DNA of 64,000 bases from Candidatus Anammoximicrobium sp. (GCA_012515235.1 JAAYYU010000138.1:1-64000), one strand, 5' to 3'. Shown: positions 43,218 to 51,979, counted from the stretch's first letter. Made by a program: numbers and translations. The notes: generated from the letters alone by a model not told the origin.

Positions 43218-43385
43218 CGGCGAACGGCGAGCGTGAGCCCGCCGGTTGTGGCCCGCGTTGTCCGGCACGCGTTGTCCGGCACGCGACGGCGGCCCGCTTT
43301 CTGCGCCTCGCGTGAGATCGGCGCGAACGCGGCGGGTGCCGGCGAAAGACCGAGGAACCCGCGGGCTCACGCCCGCCGTTCGCCG
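43218..43385. repeat. Inverted repeat with ~28-base arms
   Basis: The arm at 43218-43245 (core GCGAACGGCGAGCGTGAGCC) matches the reverse complement of 43358-43385 with about two differences. The arms lie 112 bases apart, so the whole is about 168 bases. The core is of a type (GAACGGCGGGCGTGAGCCCG) that I recall as a frequent intergenic repeat in planctomycete genomes. It may be a non-autonomous mobile or REP-like element. Confidence 0.7.
43256..43283 (+). repeat. Tandem 14-base repeat
   Basis: CGTTGTCCGGCACG occurs twice without a spacer (43256-43269, 43270-43283), inside the interior of the larger inverted repeat. Confidence 0.85.
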
Positions 43386-43454
43386 TTGCGTCTGCAACGA
43401 GGGGGGAGAACTGACCGCAATCTGACTTCGAGACTTGGGAGAGGGAACATCACC

Positions 43455-45062
43455 ATGAAGGCGTTGCGATTGGCGTTGCGATGTGCCGGGCTGCTGGGGG
43501 GACTGGCTCTGCTTGCTGCCCGCGCGGGACTGGGCGGCGAGTCGCCTGTCACCGCCGACGTGCTGCTGCGAGGCGGCACGCTGTACGACGGCAGTGGGCA
43601 GGAAGCGACCGTGGGCGACGTCGCGATTCGCCAGGGGAAGATCGCGGCCATGGGCAAACTCGACTCGGTCTCCGCCGACCGGATCATCGATTGCGCCGGG
43701 CTGATCGTCGCGCCGGGGTTCATCGACTTGCACACGCACTGCGAGCCCGTGGGACCGCTCGCGATGCGTCAGAATTTGAACTACCTGACCCAGGGTTGTA
43801 CGACGGTCGTCGGCGGCAATTGCGGCGGGGGAACCACCGAGATCGCCGCCTATTTTGCCCGGCTGGAGCGGGAGGGCGCGGGCACGAACATGATCCTCCT
43901 GGTGCCGCACGGATCGGTCCGGGCGGAGGTGATGGGAGGCGACAATCGCGCGCCGACGGCGTCGGAACTGGAGCGGATGCAGGAACGGGTCGACCGCGCG
44001 ATGCGCGCAGGGGCCTGGGGCATGTCGACGGGCTTGATTTACCCGCCGGGCATGTTTGCCAAGACGGATGAACTCGTCGCGCTGGCCCAGGTGGTCGCCC
44101 GCCACGGCGGTCTGTACGTCAGCCATATCCGCAACGAAGCGGAGGATCTGCTGGGCGCGTTGCGCGAGGCCATCCAGATTGGCCGCGAAGCGCGTCTGCC
44201 CGTCCATATCTCGCACCTGAAGGCGGTGGGGCCGTCGAATTGGGGATCGCTGCGCAAGGCCGTGGCGCTGATCGACGCGGCGCGGGCCGAAGGCTTGACC
44301 GTGACCGCCGATCAATACCCGTACATCGCCACTTCGACCAATCTGGGCGCGATCCTGTTTCCGGCGACTGAGTTGCCGGACGGCCTGAAGGATTTCGCCC
44401 GCCGGATACGGGAGGACAAGGACTATCAGCAGGCGGTGCGCCAACTGGTCCTTCGCCGCCTGAAAGACAACCCGCGGATCGTCATCGCCTCGTGCGCGAA
44501 GCATCCCGAATGGAACGGGAAGAGCCTGGACGAGATCGCGGCCCAGTTGAACACGGACGTGGCGGGGGCCGCCATTGCAGTCCAGGCGGATGACGGCGCC
44601 TCGATCGTGCGGTTCGTGCTTTCCGAAGACGACGTCCGCTACGCCATGCGGGCCCCCTGGGTCGCCACCGGCTCCGACGGCAACACGCACGTGCCGGTTC
44701 CCGGCGTCCGGCCTCATCCCCGCAGTTTCGGCAGCTTTCCGCGGAAGGTCGGCTTCTATGCGGGGCGGGAAAAGACCCTGACGACGGCCCAGGCGATCCG
44801 CAGCGCCACCGGCCTGCCGGCCGACATCCTGCAACTGACCGATCGCGGCTACCTGCGGCCGGGTTGCCTGGCCGACATCGTGGTCTTCGATCCGGAGGAA
44901 TTCATCGACCGGGCGACCTTCGAGGATCCCCAACAGTACTCGCCCGGCGTGCGCTGGCTGTTCCTGGCCGGACAGGCGGCGATTGCCGACGGCCAAGCGT
45001 CCAAGTCGCTGTACGGCCGGCCGATCCGGCACGTTACTTCGCCGTCTGGAAATACTCCCTGA
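43455..45062 (+). CDS. Exported N-acyl-D-amino-acid deacylase-like amidohydrolase
   Basis: A 535-residue amidohydrolase of the D-aminoacylase type, which releases D-amino acids from N-acyl derivatives. Start ATG 43455 has GAGGG upstream and opens into a signal peptide (MKALRLALRCAGLLGGLALLAARA), so the enzyme acts outside the cytoplasm. Seen: ADVLLRGGTLYDGSGQEA, GFIDLHTHCEP (metal HxH), the GNCGGG loop, SHIRNEAEDL and VHISHLKAVGP (metal His), DQYPYIATST, and TGSDGNTHVP (late Asp). A C-terminal beta-strand block LRPGCLADIVVFDPEEF completes the composite fold. The 3' end overlaps the convergent racemase gene by 29 bases. Confidence 0.87.
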   Translation: MKALRLALRCAGLLGGLALLAARAGLGGESPVTADVLLRGGTLYDGSGQEATVGDVAIRQGKIAAMGKLDSVSADRIIDCAGLIVAPGFIDLHTHCEPVGPLAMRQNLNYLTQGCTTVVGGNCGGGTTEIAAYFARLEREGAGTNMILLVPHGSVRAEVMGGDNRAPTASELERMQERVDRAMRAGAWGMSTGLIYPPGMFAKTDELVALAQVVARHGGLYVSHIRNEAEDLLGALREAIQIGREARLPVHISHLKAVGPSNWGSLRKAVALIDAARAEGLTVTADQYPYIATSTNLGAILFPATELPDGLKDFARRIREDKDYQQAVRQLVLRRLKDNPRIVIASCAKHPEWNGKSLDEIAAQLNTDVAGAAIAVQADDGASIVRFVLSEDDVRYAMRAPWVATGSDGNTHVPVPGVRPHPRSFGSFPRKVGFYAGREKTLTTAQAIRSATGLPADILQLTDRGYLRPGCLADIVVFDPEEFIDRATFEDPQQYSPGVRWLFLAGQAAIADGQASKSLYGRPIRHVTSPSGNTP

Positions 45063-45843
45063 TCGCCGCCTCGGCCAGCACGCGGGTGGCGTTGATCACG
45101 GGCACCGAAGCCCGCTTGGGATTGAAGGCCAGCGGGATCTCGGTACAGCCCAGCACGATCACTTCCGCCCCCTTCTGTTCGACGTTTTTTCCCGCCGCGA
45201 ACAACAACTCTTCGCTGGTCTGCTTGTCCATGCCGGCCTTGATTCCGTAGATGGCTTTCATCACGCAATCGTTCTGCAGCGGTTCGTCCGGATAGACCAC
45301 GGACAGGCCGCGTGCGCGGAACTCGCGTTCGTACAGGCCGCTGGCGATGGTCCCGTTGCTGGCCAGCAGCCCGATTCGCCGGGCGTCCGGATGGCGTTTG
45401 ACCACGGCCTCGACCGCCTCGCGGATCAGGTGCAGGATCGGGATCTTGACCGCGCGTTGCATGTCGTCGTAGAAGTAATGGACCGTGTTACAGGGAATGA
45501 CGATGAACGAGACGCCGGCCCGTTCGAGCCGCGTCGTCCCCTCGACAAGATAAGGAATGATCGACCGGTCCCGGTTCCGGATGGCCGTGGTCCGGTCGGG
45601 AATCTGCGGAAAGCTGAAGATCAGCGTCGGAATGTGGTCCTGGTCCTTCTGGGCCGGCGTCAGGGCGAGAATCTCCAAATACAGATTCGCGGTGGCCTCC
45701 GGGCCCATGCCGCCAAGAATCCCAAGCACGCGCCGCGGAGCCACGGACACGTCGTCAGCGGCGTGCAGACGCCCCGCCGCACTTGCCAAAACCGTCGCCG
45801 CGCAGAACAGCACGGCCCATCGTCGCACCTTGTTTCGTTGCAT
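45034..45843 (-). CDS. Exported aspartate/glutamate racemase family protein
   Basis: A 269-residue amino-acid racemase. The N-terminus is a signal peptide (VRRWAVLFCAATVLASAAGRLHAAD), unusual because most members are cytoplasmic. Seen: GILGGMGPEATANLYLEI at the start of the domain, VIPCNTVHYFYD with the first catalytic Cys, and VLGCTEIPL with the second. The pair is complete, so racemisation is plausible. ATG 45843 is preferred (GAGGTG 6 bases upstream); a GTG lies 9 bases earlier. It converges on and overlaps the D-aminoacylase-like gene, hinting at extracellular D-amino-acid turnover. Confidence 0.85.
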   Translation of the reverse strand: MQRNKVRRWAVLFCAATVLASAAGRLHAADDVSVAPRRVLGILGGMGPEATANLYLEILALTPAQKDQDHIPTLIFSFPQIPDRTTAIRNRDRSIIPYLVEGTTRLERAGVSFIVIPCNTVHYFYDDMQRAVKIPILHLIREAVEAVVKRHPDARRIGLLASNGTIASGLYEREFRARGLSVVYPDEPLQNDCVMKAIYGIKAGMDKQTSEELLFAAGKNVEQKGAEVIVLGCTEIPLAFNPKRASVPVINATRVLAEAAIREYFQTAK

Positions 45844-46591
45844 CGTCGTCACCTCGCAGCATGGCTCTCGCGAGCCCTCCAGGAATGTCCATCGCCCCCC
45901 AGGCGTTTGGCGGCATCAGGGAAACTGTCCGCACCGTTTTTGCCACGGTGGCCGTTGTGACGGCAGGGTACCGCGGCCCCGCGGCGCACGCAAGCGGGCG
46001 CGAGGCCGTCTTGGGGGCAGGCGATTCAAACTTCAATCTTGGCCGAGTGGACACAGTCGTCAGAAGGCGGACGATGCGCGGAACATGCCGGACGAGACTT
46101 TAGGCCCCGTGGCGTGGCCGATGTCGGAGCCAAAAGAGCTTTCCCCGCTGGATCGCCCGACGCTGGACGAACAGGTCACCCGGAAGTTCTGGGACCCCGC
46201 CGCTCTTGGGCCAGGCGCGCCCGTAATGCGGAGGCGGTTCGCCGCCCGCTTCAGCAAACGAACACTGCTCCTTCTCCACGCCCCGAACCTTCTCCAACAC
46301 CGCGCTTTCCGCTTCGTTCACGGCCATGAAATCAAAGCTCCTGCCTGGAACCTCAAATGGAACGACTTTGGTCGCCGCTGTCAAACTGATGGCACTTCCC
46401 GCCTTCTGGAAAAAACCGGGGTTCTCAACAGGAAAGCGCCCGAACGCTGGCGTGACTGGCCACCCACAAAACGGAGGCCCTCGCTCGTCGCAGCAACACC
46501 GCTTCCCGCGTCGCATGGCCTTCCTGGGAACCGTCTCGCTTTCCGATTGACAAGTAAAAACCTGCGCACTTGGCGGCTGATCTGCAGTTTC
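45844..46591. other. Gene-poor stretch
   Basis: About 750 bases without a gene I can support. Several frames stay open (for example minus strand 46100-46630 and plus strand 46326-46550), but none has a good ribosome binding site or recognisable motif. Base composition is less GC-rich with A runs near 46400-46560, unlike the flanks. It may be decayed or transferred DNA. Confidence 0.5.
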
Positions 46592-46879
46592 TTGCGGTGG
46601 GCAAAACTGGTCGTACAAGTTCGGACGCACGATAACCTACTTGGACTGCTCGCCAGCGGCCAGTCACCAGCCTGGGTTATCGCGGGCGGTAGGACGCCCC
46701 GAATCACCAAGGTCCAGGTGGTCAAGTGGGACGGTACGGAGATAATCGAGGGGGTGTTCGATCCCGAAAGCCCGCGACGCGAAGACGGTCGGTTGGTTTT
46801 GCGTTTCTTTCACGCTCACCTTGTGAATAACCGTGAGGCCTTTGACGGTCAGAACCCCGTTCGCTACGTTGATGGGTGA
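46592..46879 (+). CDS. Possible small hypothetical protein
   Basis: The frame ending at 46879 looks protein-like over its last 95 codons (TPRITKVQVVKWDGTEIIEG, then RREDGRLVLRFFHAHLVN), with plausible codon use. The start is uncertain: TTG 46592 is the best guess and the frame stays open far upstream. No family is recognised. It lies just before hicB on the same strand. Confidence 0.3.
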   Translation: MRWAKLVVQVRTHDNLLGLLASGQSPAWVIAGGRTPRITKVQVVKWDGTEIIEGVFDPESPRREDGRLVLRFFHAHLVNNREAFDGQNPVRYVDG

Positions 46880-46921
46880 CGGGACAGGCTGCCAAGAGGC
46901 CGTTTTCTGGAGGCGAGACTC

Positions 46922-47350
46922 ATGACGCGTCGCTTAACCGCCTTGATCCAACGCGAAGGCGATGGGTACGTGGCCCTTTGCCCGGAACTCGACATCGCCA
47001 GTCAGGGCGATTCGATCGAACAGGCACGTGAAAACCTGCGTGAAGCGCTGGAACTGTTCTTTGAAGTGGCGTCCGCGAAGGAGATTGATCGCCGTTTTTC
47101 TGACGACGTGTTCGTCACGCAGGTCGAGGTGGCCGTTGGGCAGGTTGCGAGTCATGTCTGGGCAAGAGGCGTGCGCGATCCTCGCACGACACGGATTCGT
47201 CGAGGTCCGTCGGCGGTCCAGCCACATCGTGATGCAACGGCAAGAAACGACGGGCACGACGACGGTGCCTGTCCCCGACCACCGGGAACTGAAGATCGGC
47301 ACGTTGAGATCGATTCTTCGTCAATTCGGCGTGCCACGGGCGGAGTTTGA
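46922..47350 (+). CDS. hicB: HicB-family antitoxin, extended by loss of the usual stop codon
   Basis: The first 73 residues are a typical short HicB antitoxin of the partial RNase H fold: RLTALIQREGDGYVALCPELD, ASQGDSIEQARENLREALELFFE and VFVTQVEVAVG. Ordinary members end there, on a stop that overlaps the hicA start. Here codon 74 (47141-47143) is CAG, and the frame runs 69 further residues through the whole hicA gene, giving an Arg/Pro-rich tail with no similarity. GGAGG 8 bases upstream fixes ATG 46922. It would neutralise HicA by binding; whether the tail harms function is unknown. Confidence 0.85.
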   Translation: MTRRLTALIQREGDGYVALCPELDIASQGDSIEQARENLREALELFFEVASAKEIDRRFSDDVFVTQVEVAVGQVASHVWARGVRDPRTTRIRRGPSAVQPHRDATARNDGHDDGACPRPPGTEDRHVEIDSSSIRRATGGV

Positions 47351-47372
47351 ATCAGGATCGTCCATGGCGTAA
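47136..47372 (+). CDS. hicA: HicA-family toxin (mRNA interferase)
   Basis: A 78-residue HicA toxin with the double-stranded RNA-binding-like fold that cleaves mRNA. Read from TTG 47136 it begins MGRLRVMSGQEACAILARHGF, matching the family's usual MGKLRVLSGREV start; GAGGTGG lies 3 bases upstream. A later ATG at 47154 would drop the first six residues. The catalytic His is in RRSSHIVMQR, and TVPVPDHRELKIGTLRSILRQ completes the domain. It overlaps hicB by 215 bases because of the antitoxin's readthrough. Confidence 0.88.
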   Translation: MGRLRVMSGQEACAILARHGFVEVRRRSSHIVMQRQETTGTTTVPVPDHRELKIGTLRSILRQFGVPRAEFESGSSMA

Positions 47373-47458
47373 TCACATGCACCGGAGCCGCGATCCCACC
47401 GAAAAAAGACGCACTTCTTTGCGAGGGGCCGATATCCATTTTTTTCCAGGACGATGCC

Positions 47459-49699
47459 ATGACCCGAGTGCTGATGCTCACGCTTGTCGTTCTCGCTGGT
47501 AACGTGCCCGATGCGCGGGGCGACTTGTTTGTCTCGCCCCTCGGCCAGGACACCAATCCGGGCACTGCGGAAGAACCGTTCGCCACGGTGGAGCGGGCGC
47601 GGGATGCGGCTCGGAAGCGGCGAAGGACAGAGCCGCAGGCCTCGGAGCGGATCGTGGTGGGCGGCGGGACATATCGGATTGAGCGGACGATCGTGTTCGA
47701 TCTGCGGGACAGCGTCTGCGGTGACGCGGCCACGGAGATCGTGGCGGCCGCCGGCGAACGGCCGGTCCTGAGCGGGGCGGCTCCACTGCCGGGCGGCTGG
47801 CAACCGGCGCCGCAGGATTTGGCACGCTTGCCGAAGCCGGCACGCGGCAAAGTCTGGATGGCCGACGTGCCGACCGACTGGCCGGCGTTTCGGACGCTCT
47901 TCCAGGGCGACACGATGCTGCCGCGGGCTCGCACGCGGGGCTTCCAGCAGGCGAAAACCGCGTCGGCCGGCGGACAGGCGATTGACCACCAGCATCTGTA
48001 TCTGCCGGCGGAGGCGGTGCGGGCCGTCGCCGATTTCTCGCAAGCGGAGATGGTGGTGGTTCCCATTCATCCGTGGGTCATGAACATCTTGCCGATGACC
48101 GAGGTGGATCGGGCGACGGGCCTGGTGCACACGGACGTGCCCGCGACGTATCCGCTGGGACCGCCCAACTTCGCGAACTTCCCCGACGGCACGGTTTGGA
48201 TCGAAAACGTCCTGGAGGCGCTCGATGAGCCGGGCGAATGGGTCCTGGATGCCGCGGCCCGCAAGCTCTACCTCTGGCCGCCGGCCGGAAAGCAGCCCGG
48301 CGATGACGTCGTGGCGCCGCGGCTGACCGAACTGATCCGCGTCGAAGGCCAGATCGAGTACGACGGGCCGAGCGATACGCCGGTGCGGGGCTTGGTGTTT
48401 CGCGGCTTGACGTTCACCCAGGCCGATCGCTGGCCGTGGGAAGCCGAGAAAACCGGCTGGGGCTTGCAACATGACTGGGAGATGTTCGACCGTCCGACGG
48501 CCATGTTGCGGTTCCGCGGGGCCGAGTCGTGCCGAGTGGAGAACTGTCGGTTCGTTCACAGCGGCGCTGCCGGCCTGCGTCTGGACTTGCACTGCCAGCG
48601 CATCGCCGTGACGCGGTGCGAATTGGCGGAACTCGGCGGGGCGGGCGTCTTGCTGGCCGGGTACGGCCTGGGCACCAAGGACGTCAACCGCGACAACGCC
48701 GTGACCGACTGCCACGTGCATCACGTCGGCCGTCTGCTGTGGCACTCGGCCGGCATCTGGGCCTGGCAAAGCGGCCGCAACCGCATCGAGCACAACCACG
48801 TCCATCATACGCCGTACACGGGAATCCTCGTCACGGGTCGGACGAGCCCCGACCGCAAAGGGCAGGGCGAGTGCAGCCGCACGGTGCGCTGGACCGAGGT
48901 GGATAATGCCGTGGACAGCAAACCGCTCACGTGGCACAACCGCGAGCCGCTGATGCACGGGCGGCAGAACGTCATCGCCCAGAACGACCTGCACCACTGC
49001 ATGGAGGTCATGGGAGACGGCAACGCGATCTACGTGTCCGGTACCGGGGGCGGCAATCAGGTACGAAACAACTGGATCCACGACATCACGGCTCAGAACA
49101 TTAATGCCAGCATCCGCTGTGACGACGACCAGCACGACACGGCGATCGAGCACAATGTAATCACGCGTGTGTGTGGCGAAGGCATCATCTTCAAGGGCAA
49201 GAACACGATCTGCAACAACATCCTGTACGACATCCGCGATGAGACGCCGAACGGCACGCCTTGCGTCCACAAACGGGGTTATCTCGTCCTGCCGTACGGG
49301 CAGGTGGACGGTTCGCTCGTACAGCGGAATATCTTTGTCTCGCGGATTCCGGGGCAGGCGCTGCTGTTCGAGAGAACCGCCCCGGCGCCGAAAACTCGAC
49401 GCAACATTACGCCCGCCATGTTGCGGACGTGTGAGGCCGATTACAACCTGTACTTCAACACAACCGAACCCGGCTGGGGACAGAAGCATCTAAAAACCCA
49501 GCGCCGGTTCGGCATCGAACAACACAGCCTGGAGGCCGATCCGCAGTTCCTGGACCCGGCCCAAGACGACTTTCGTTTGAAAAGCAACTCGCCCGCGCGG
49601 CAACTTGGCTTCGAACCGATTGACCTAAGCCAATGCGGCCCCCGAGACGCAGGAAAAACGATCTCCTGTGGGGACCGCTCCGGCACGACGAATCAATGA
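47459..49699 (+). CDS. Secreted right-handed parallel beta-helix protein
   Basis: A 746-residue exported protein, signal peptide MTRVLMLTLVVLAGNVPDARG. The N-terminus DLFVSPLGQDTNPGTAEEPFATVERARDAA is the DUF1565-type opening of many parallel beta-helix enzymes. From about residue 300 come repeated short strands with Asn/His turns (HSGAAGLRLDLHCQRIAVTRCEL, AGIWAWQSGRNRIEHNHVHH, GNAIYVSGTGGGNQVRNNWIHD), typical of pectate-lyase-fold coils. Such proteins are often polysaccharide lyases or glycosidases, but no family-specific catalytic motif is certain. AGGA upstream supports ATG 47459. Confidence 0.85.
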   Translation: MTRVLMLTLVVLAGNVPDARGDLFVSPLGQDTNPGTAEEPFATVERARDAARKRRRTEPQASERIVVGGGTYRIERTIVFDLRDSVCGDAATEIVAAAGERPVLSGAAPLPGGWQPAPQDLARLPKPARGKVWMADVPTDWPAFRTLFQGDTMLPRARTRGFQQAKTASAGGQAIDHQHLYLPAEAVRAVADFSQAEMVVVPIHPWVMNILPMTEVDRATGLVHTDVPATYPLGPPNFANFPDGTVWIENVLEALDEPGEWVLDAAARKLYLWPPAGKQPGDDVVAPRLTELIRVEGQIEYDGPSDTPVRGLVFRGLTFTQADRWPWEAEKTGWGLQHDWEMFDRPTAMLRFRGAESCRVENCRFVHSGAAGLRLDLHCQRIAVTRCELAELGGAGVLLAGYGLGTKDVNRDNAVTDCHVHHVGRLLWHSAGIWAWQSGRNRIEHNHVHHTPYTGILVTGRTSPDRKGQGECSRTVRWTEVDNAVDSKPLTWHNREPLMHGRQNVIAQNDLHHCMEVMGDGNAIYVSGTGGGNQVRNNWIHDITAQNINASIRCDDDQHDTAIEHNVITRVCGEGIIFKGKNTICNNILYDIRDETPNGTPCVHKRGYLVLPYGQVDGSLVQRNIFVSRIPGQALLFERTAPAPKTRRNITPAMLRTCEADYNLYFNTTEPGWGQKHLKTQRRFGIEQHSLEADPQFLDPAQDDFRLKSNSPARQLGFEPIDLSQCGPRDAGKTISCGDRSGTTNQ

Positions 49700-49773
49700 T
49701 GCCTGTTCCATGATGCCTGTCCAATTCTCTTCCCGAAAAGAACTCCCGCGATTCTGGATCTGGCCATCGGCAA

Positions 49774-50058
49774 ATTGGGCTGCGAAGTTCCTCCGTCAGT
49801 GGTGCATCCGCACCCTGCGGAGCGGCTTGGTCCCCTGAAGAAAGTCGCCCGTTCTCTCCGCGAACACGCGCCTTTGGTGATGAACTGGCTCAAGGCTCGC
49901 GAAGAGATTCTCGCCGGTGTGCTCGATGGCTTGAACCTAAAAGCCAGACTTAGTATCAGAAAAGCCCTCGGCTTTCACGCCTTCGAAGGCATCAAACCGC
50001 TTTGGATCATCAACTTGGGGATCTTCCCGAACCAGAATTCACTCACGAATTCTGCTGA
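49774..50058 (+). pseudogene. 3' remnant of an ISL3-family transposase
   Basis: The fragment reads NWAAKFLRQW...RSGLVP in one frame (from about 49774), then shifts near 49836 to LKKVARSLREHAPLVMNWLKAREEI followed by LDGLNLKARLSIRKALGFHAFEGIKPL. It shifts again near 50020 to DLPEPEFTHEFC and a stop at 50058. Order and wording match the C-terminal end of ISL3-type transposases (NWF.AR..., GLNNKAKL..RKAYGFR, LPEPxxTHxF). At least two frameshifts and the missing N-terminal part make it a pseudogene. Terminal inverted repeats were not found. Confidence 0.85.
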
Positions 50059-50158
50059 CAAGGCGGAAAAGTAGAACGTCCCCTTTTGTCGCCATGATGC
50101 TGCTTTTGCGACATCGGTGCTGGTCACTGGCGGTGTCGGCGACCGCGAGGCCCGGCAA

Positions 50159-51886
50159 CTAGTTTTCGATCACCGGCAGGCGGATGCACGAGGCCTGGAC
50201 GCCGCCGTGGTGGACGGTTTGCGTGGCGGGGACCAGTTCGGCGTCCGCGTTCTGGTCGGCGGCGGTGTTGTGGTTGCGGTCGTAGTTGGGGAAATCGGAA
50301 CTGGTCACGTCCAGCCGGATCCGGTGGCCGGGCAGAAAGGCGTTCGAGGTCGGGCCCAGCCGGATCGTGTACTTGACGACTTCACCCGGCGAGATCAACT
50401 TGGGCTTGTCCAACCCCTCGCGGTAGCGGGCGCGGACCAGGCCCATGCAGACGTCCCGCGCCAAGCCATCGGGCTCGACAGCGATCAGCCGCACGAACCA
50501 GTCGGTATCCGGGGCCGAAGTGGCGGCGTACAGTTCCACAACCGGATTCCCGGTGACCTCCAGCCGCTCCCGCAGAGGCTCGCTCTGATACACGAGGAGG
50601 TCTTGGCGATCAGCCAGTCGCCGCTGGTCCGCAACGGCGGTGAACGCTCGCGGGCCAAAGAGTGTGGGGACTGGATGGAGCGGATCGTACACGTAGCGAT
50701 CGCTGCCGTCCGCCTGCGGCGCTTGGGTGACCAGCTTGCCATTGCCGGCCGGCGTGTTGGCCCGGCCGCCGCTGGCCAGGAACATCGTCCGGGTCCGCGC
50801 GCGGCTCAGCGGCCACTCGGTTTCACCCCGCCAGCGGTTGTCGCCCATGACAAAGATTCGCACCGGCGGTTCCCGGTCGCTGCCCGTGGGCTGGCCCTTG
50901 AGCCAGTGGTTGAACCAGCGAATGTCTTCCGCCACCAGGTCCACGCGGGCTTCTGGCCCGAAGTCGATCTTGTCGAAGCGGCGTTGGCCCAGGGTGCTGT
51001 GCCCCCACGGGCCGATTAGAATTCGCGTTTTCGTGCGGGCGATCTCCGTCTTGGCATGGGCCGCCATGCTGCGATACATGAGGGCGTCGCCGTTGCAGTG
51101 ATCGTGCCAGCCGATGACATCAAAGTTGGGAACCTCGATCTCGCGGCAGCCTTCGTCCAGTTGCCAGGGATCGAGGTGCGGATGCCTGAGCCAATCGTGC
51201 ATCGCCGCGGTCTCGTGCTCGAAGACCATCTGCGGCAATTTGAGCCAGGGAACGAACCACAGCCACTTCTCGATCTCCCCGGCCGTTGGCTTGGGGGCAG
51301 GCTTTGCGTCTGAGCCGGCCGCACGGCGGCGGATGTCCGGCCCCATGGTCGACAGCCACCATTGCAGGCGGCGCCCCGGTCGGATCGTGCCCGGCCCCTC
51401 CAGGTCCGTGTACCGGCCCGGAATGCTGTGGGCTGACATGGCCGCCAGGGCGGGCGGCCGCAGCGGGGCCAGTCGCCACTGGTAGAAAGCGCAGTACGAG
51501 GTGCCGAACGTGCCTACCCTGCCCGTCGAATTGGGCAGCTTGGCAGCCCACTGGACCGTGTCATAGCCGTCCTCGGCGTCGTGAGTCTGGAAGCGCAAGA
51601 ACGATTCGTACGTGCCGTCTGAGGCGTAGCGGCCTCGCGCATCTTGCGAAACGACGAGATAGCCTGCCTGGACGTAGCGGCCAAACCCTTTGCCCTTGCC
51701 GTACGGGGTCCGCGTCAGGAGCACCGGATAGGGGCCGCCTCGGTCCGGGCGGCAGACATTGGCGCGTAGAACCACGCCGTCGCGCATCGTCACGGGCACA
51801 TTTTCTTCGACGACGACCTTCAAGGCCTCGGCTTGAGGCTCGGCCGCCAAGGTTAAAAGACAGTACAGGACGGTCTGCACGTACAT
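50159..51886 (-). CDS. Exported CocE/NonD-family alpha/beta hydrolase
   Basis: A 575-residue hydrolase of the CocE/X-prolyl dipeptidyl peptidase (S15) group. Start ATG 51886 follows AAGGAG 6 bases upstream and opens into a short signal (MYVQTVLYCLLTLAAEP). Seen: VTMRDGVVLRANVCRP, LTRTPYGKG, DARGRYASDG, GTFGTSYCAFYQW with the nucleophile Ser, GWHDHCNGDA, and IGPWGHST near the late His. A C-terminal jelly roll ends HRIRLDVTSSDFPNYDRN. Members cleave acyl or peptide bonds (cocaine esterase, glutaryl-7-ACA acylase); the substrate here is unknown. Confidence 0.9.
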   Translation of the reverse strand: MYVQTVLYCLLTLAAEPQAEALKVVVEENVPVTMRDGVVLRANVCRPDRGGPYPVLLTRTPYGKGKGFGRYVQAGYLVVSQDARGRYASDGTYESFLRFQTHDAEDGYDTVQWAAKLPNSTGRVGTFGTSYCAFYQWRLAPLRPPALAAMSAHSIPGRYTDLEGPGTIRPGRRLQWWLSTMGPDIRRRAAGSDAKPAPKPTAGEIEKWLWFVPWLKLPQMVFEHETAAMHDWLRHPHLDPWQLDEGCREIEVPNFDVIGWHDHCNGDALMYRSMAAHAKTEIARTKTRILIGPWGHSTLGQRRFDKIDFGPEARVDLVAEDIRWFNHWLKGQPTGSDREPPVRIFVMGDNRWRGETEWPLSRARTRTMFLASGGRANTPAGNGKLVTQAPQADGSDRYVYDPLHPVPTLFGPRAFTAVADQRRLADRQDLLVYQSEPLRERLEVTGNPVVELYAATSAPDTDWFVRLIAVEPDGLARDVCMGLVRARYREGLDKPKLISPGEVVKYTIRLGPTSNAFLPGHRIRLDVTSSDFPNYDRNHNTAADQNADAELVPATQTVHHGGVQASCIRLPVIEN

Positions 51887-51979
51887 CGCTATCTCCTTGC
51901 CGTCGGTGTGATACGCCCCTCTCAAAAACCCCCAGAAAAGCCTCCGCCGTTGCCGGAGGCAACTCGGAGCGATCCGTCG

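Larger units (their letters stand above)
42931..43454. other. Non-coding region with inverted and tandem repeats
   Basis: 524 bases between the divergent oxidoreductase and amidohydrolase genes. It holds an imperfect 15-base tandem (CTGGTGGTCG core, 43002-43031), a 14-base tandem and a 28-base inverted repeat annotated separately. No frame looks coding. Confidence 0.65.

Noticed and set aside
43256-43283. CRISPR or integron attachment repeat
   Set aside because: Only two directly adjacent 14-base copies, no spacers and no integrase gene nearby.
46326-46550. 74-residue ORF in the gene-poor stretch
   Set aside because: No ribosome binding site or similarity, and competing frames on both strands are equally open; not supported as a gene.
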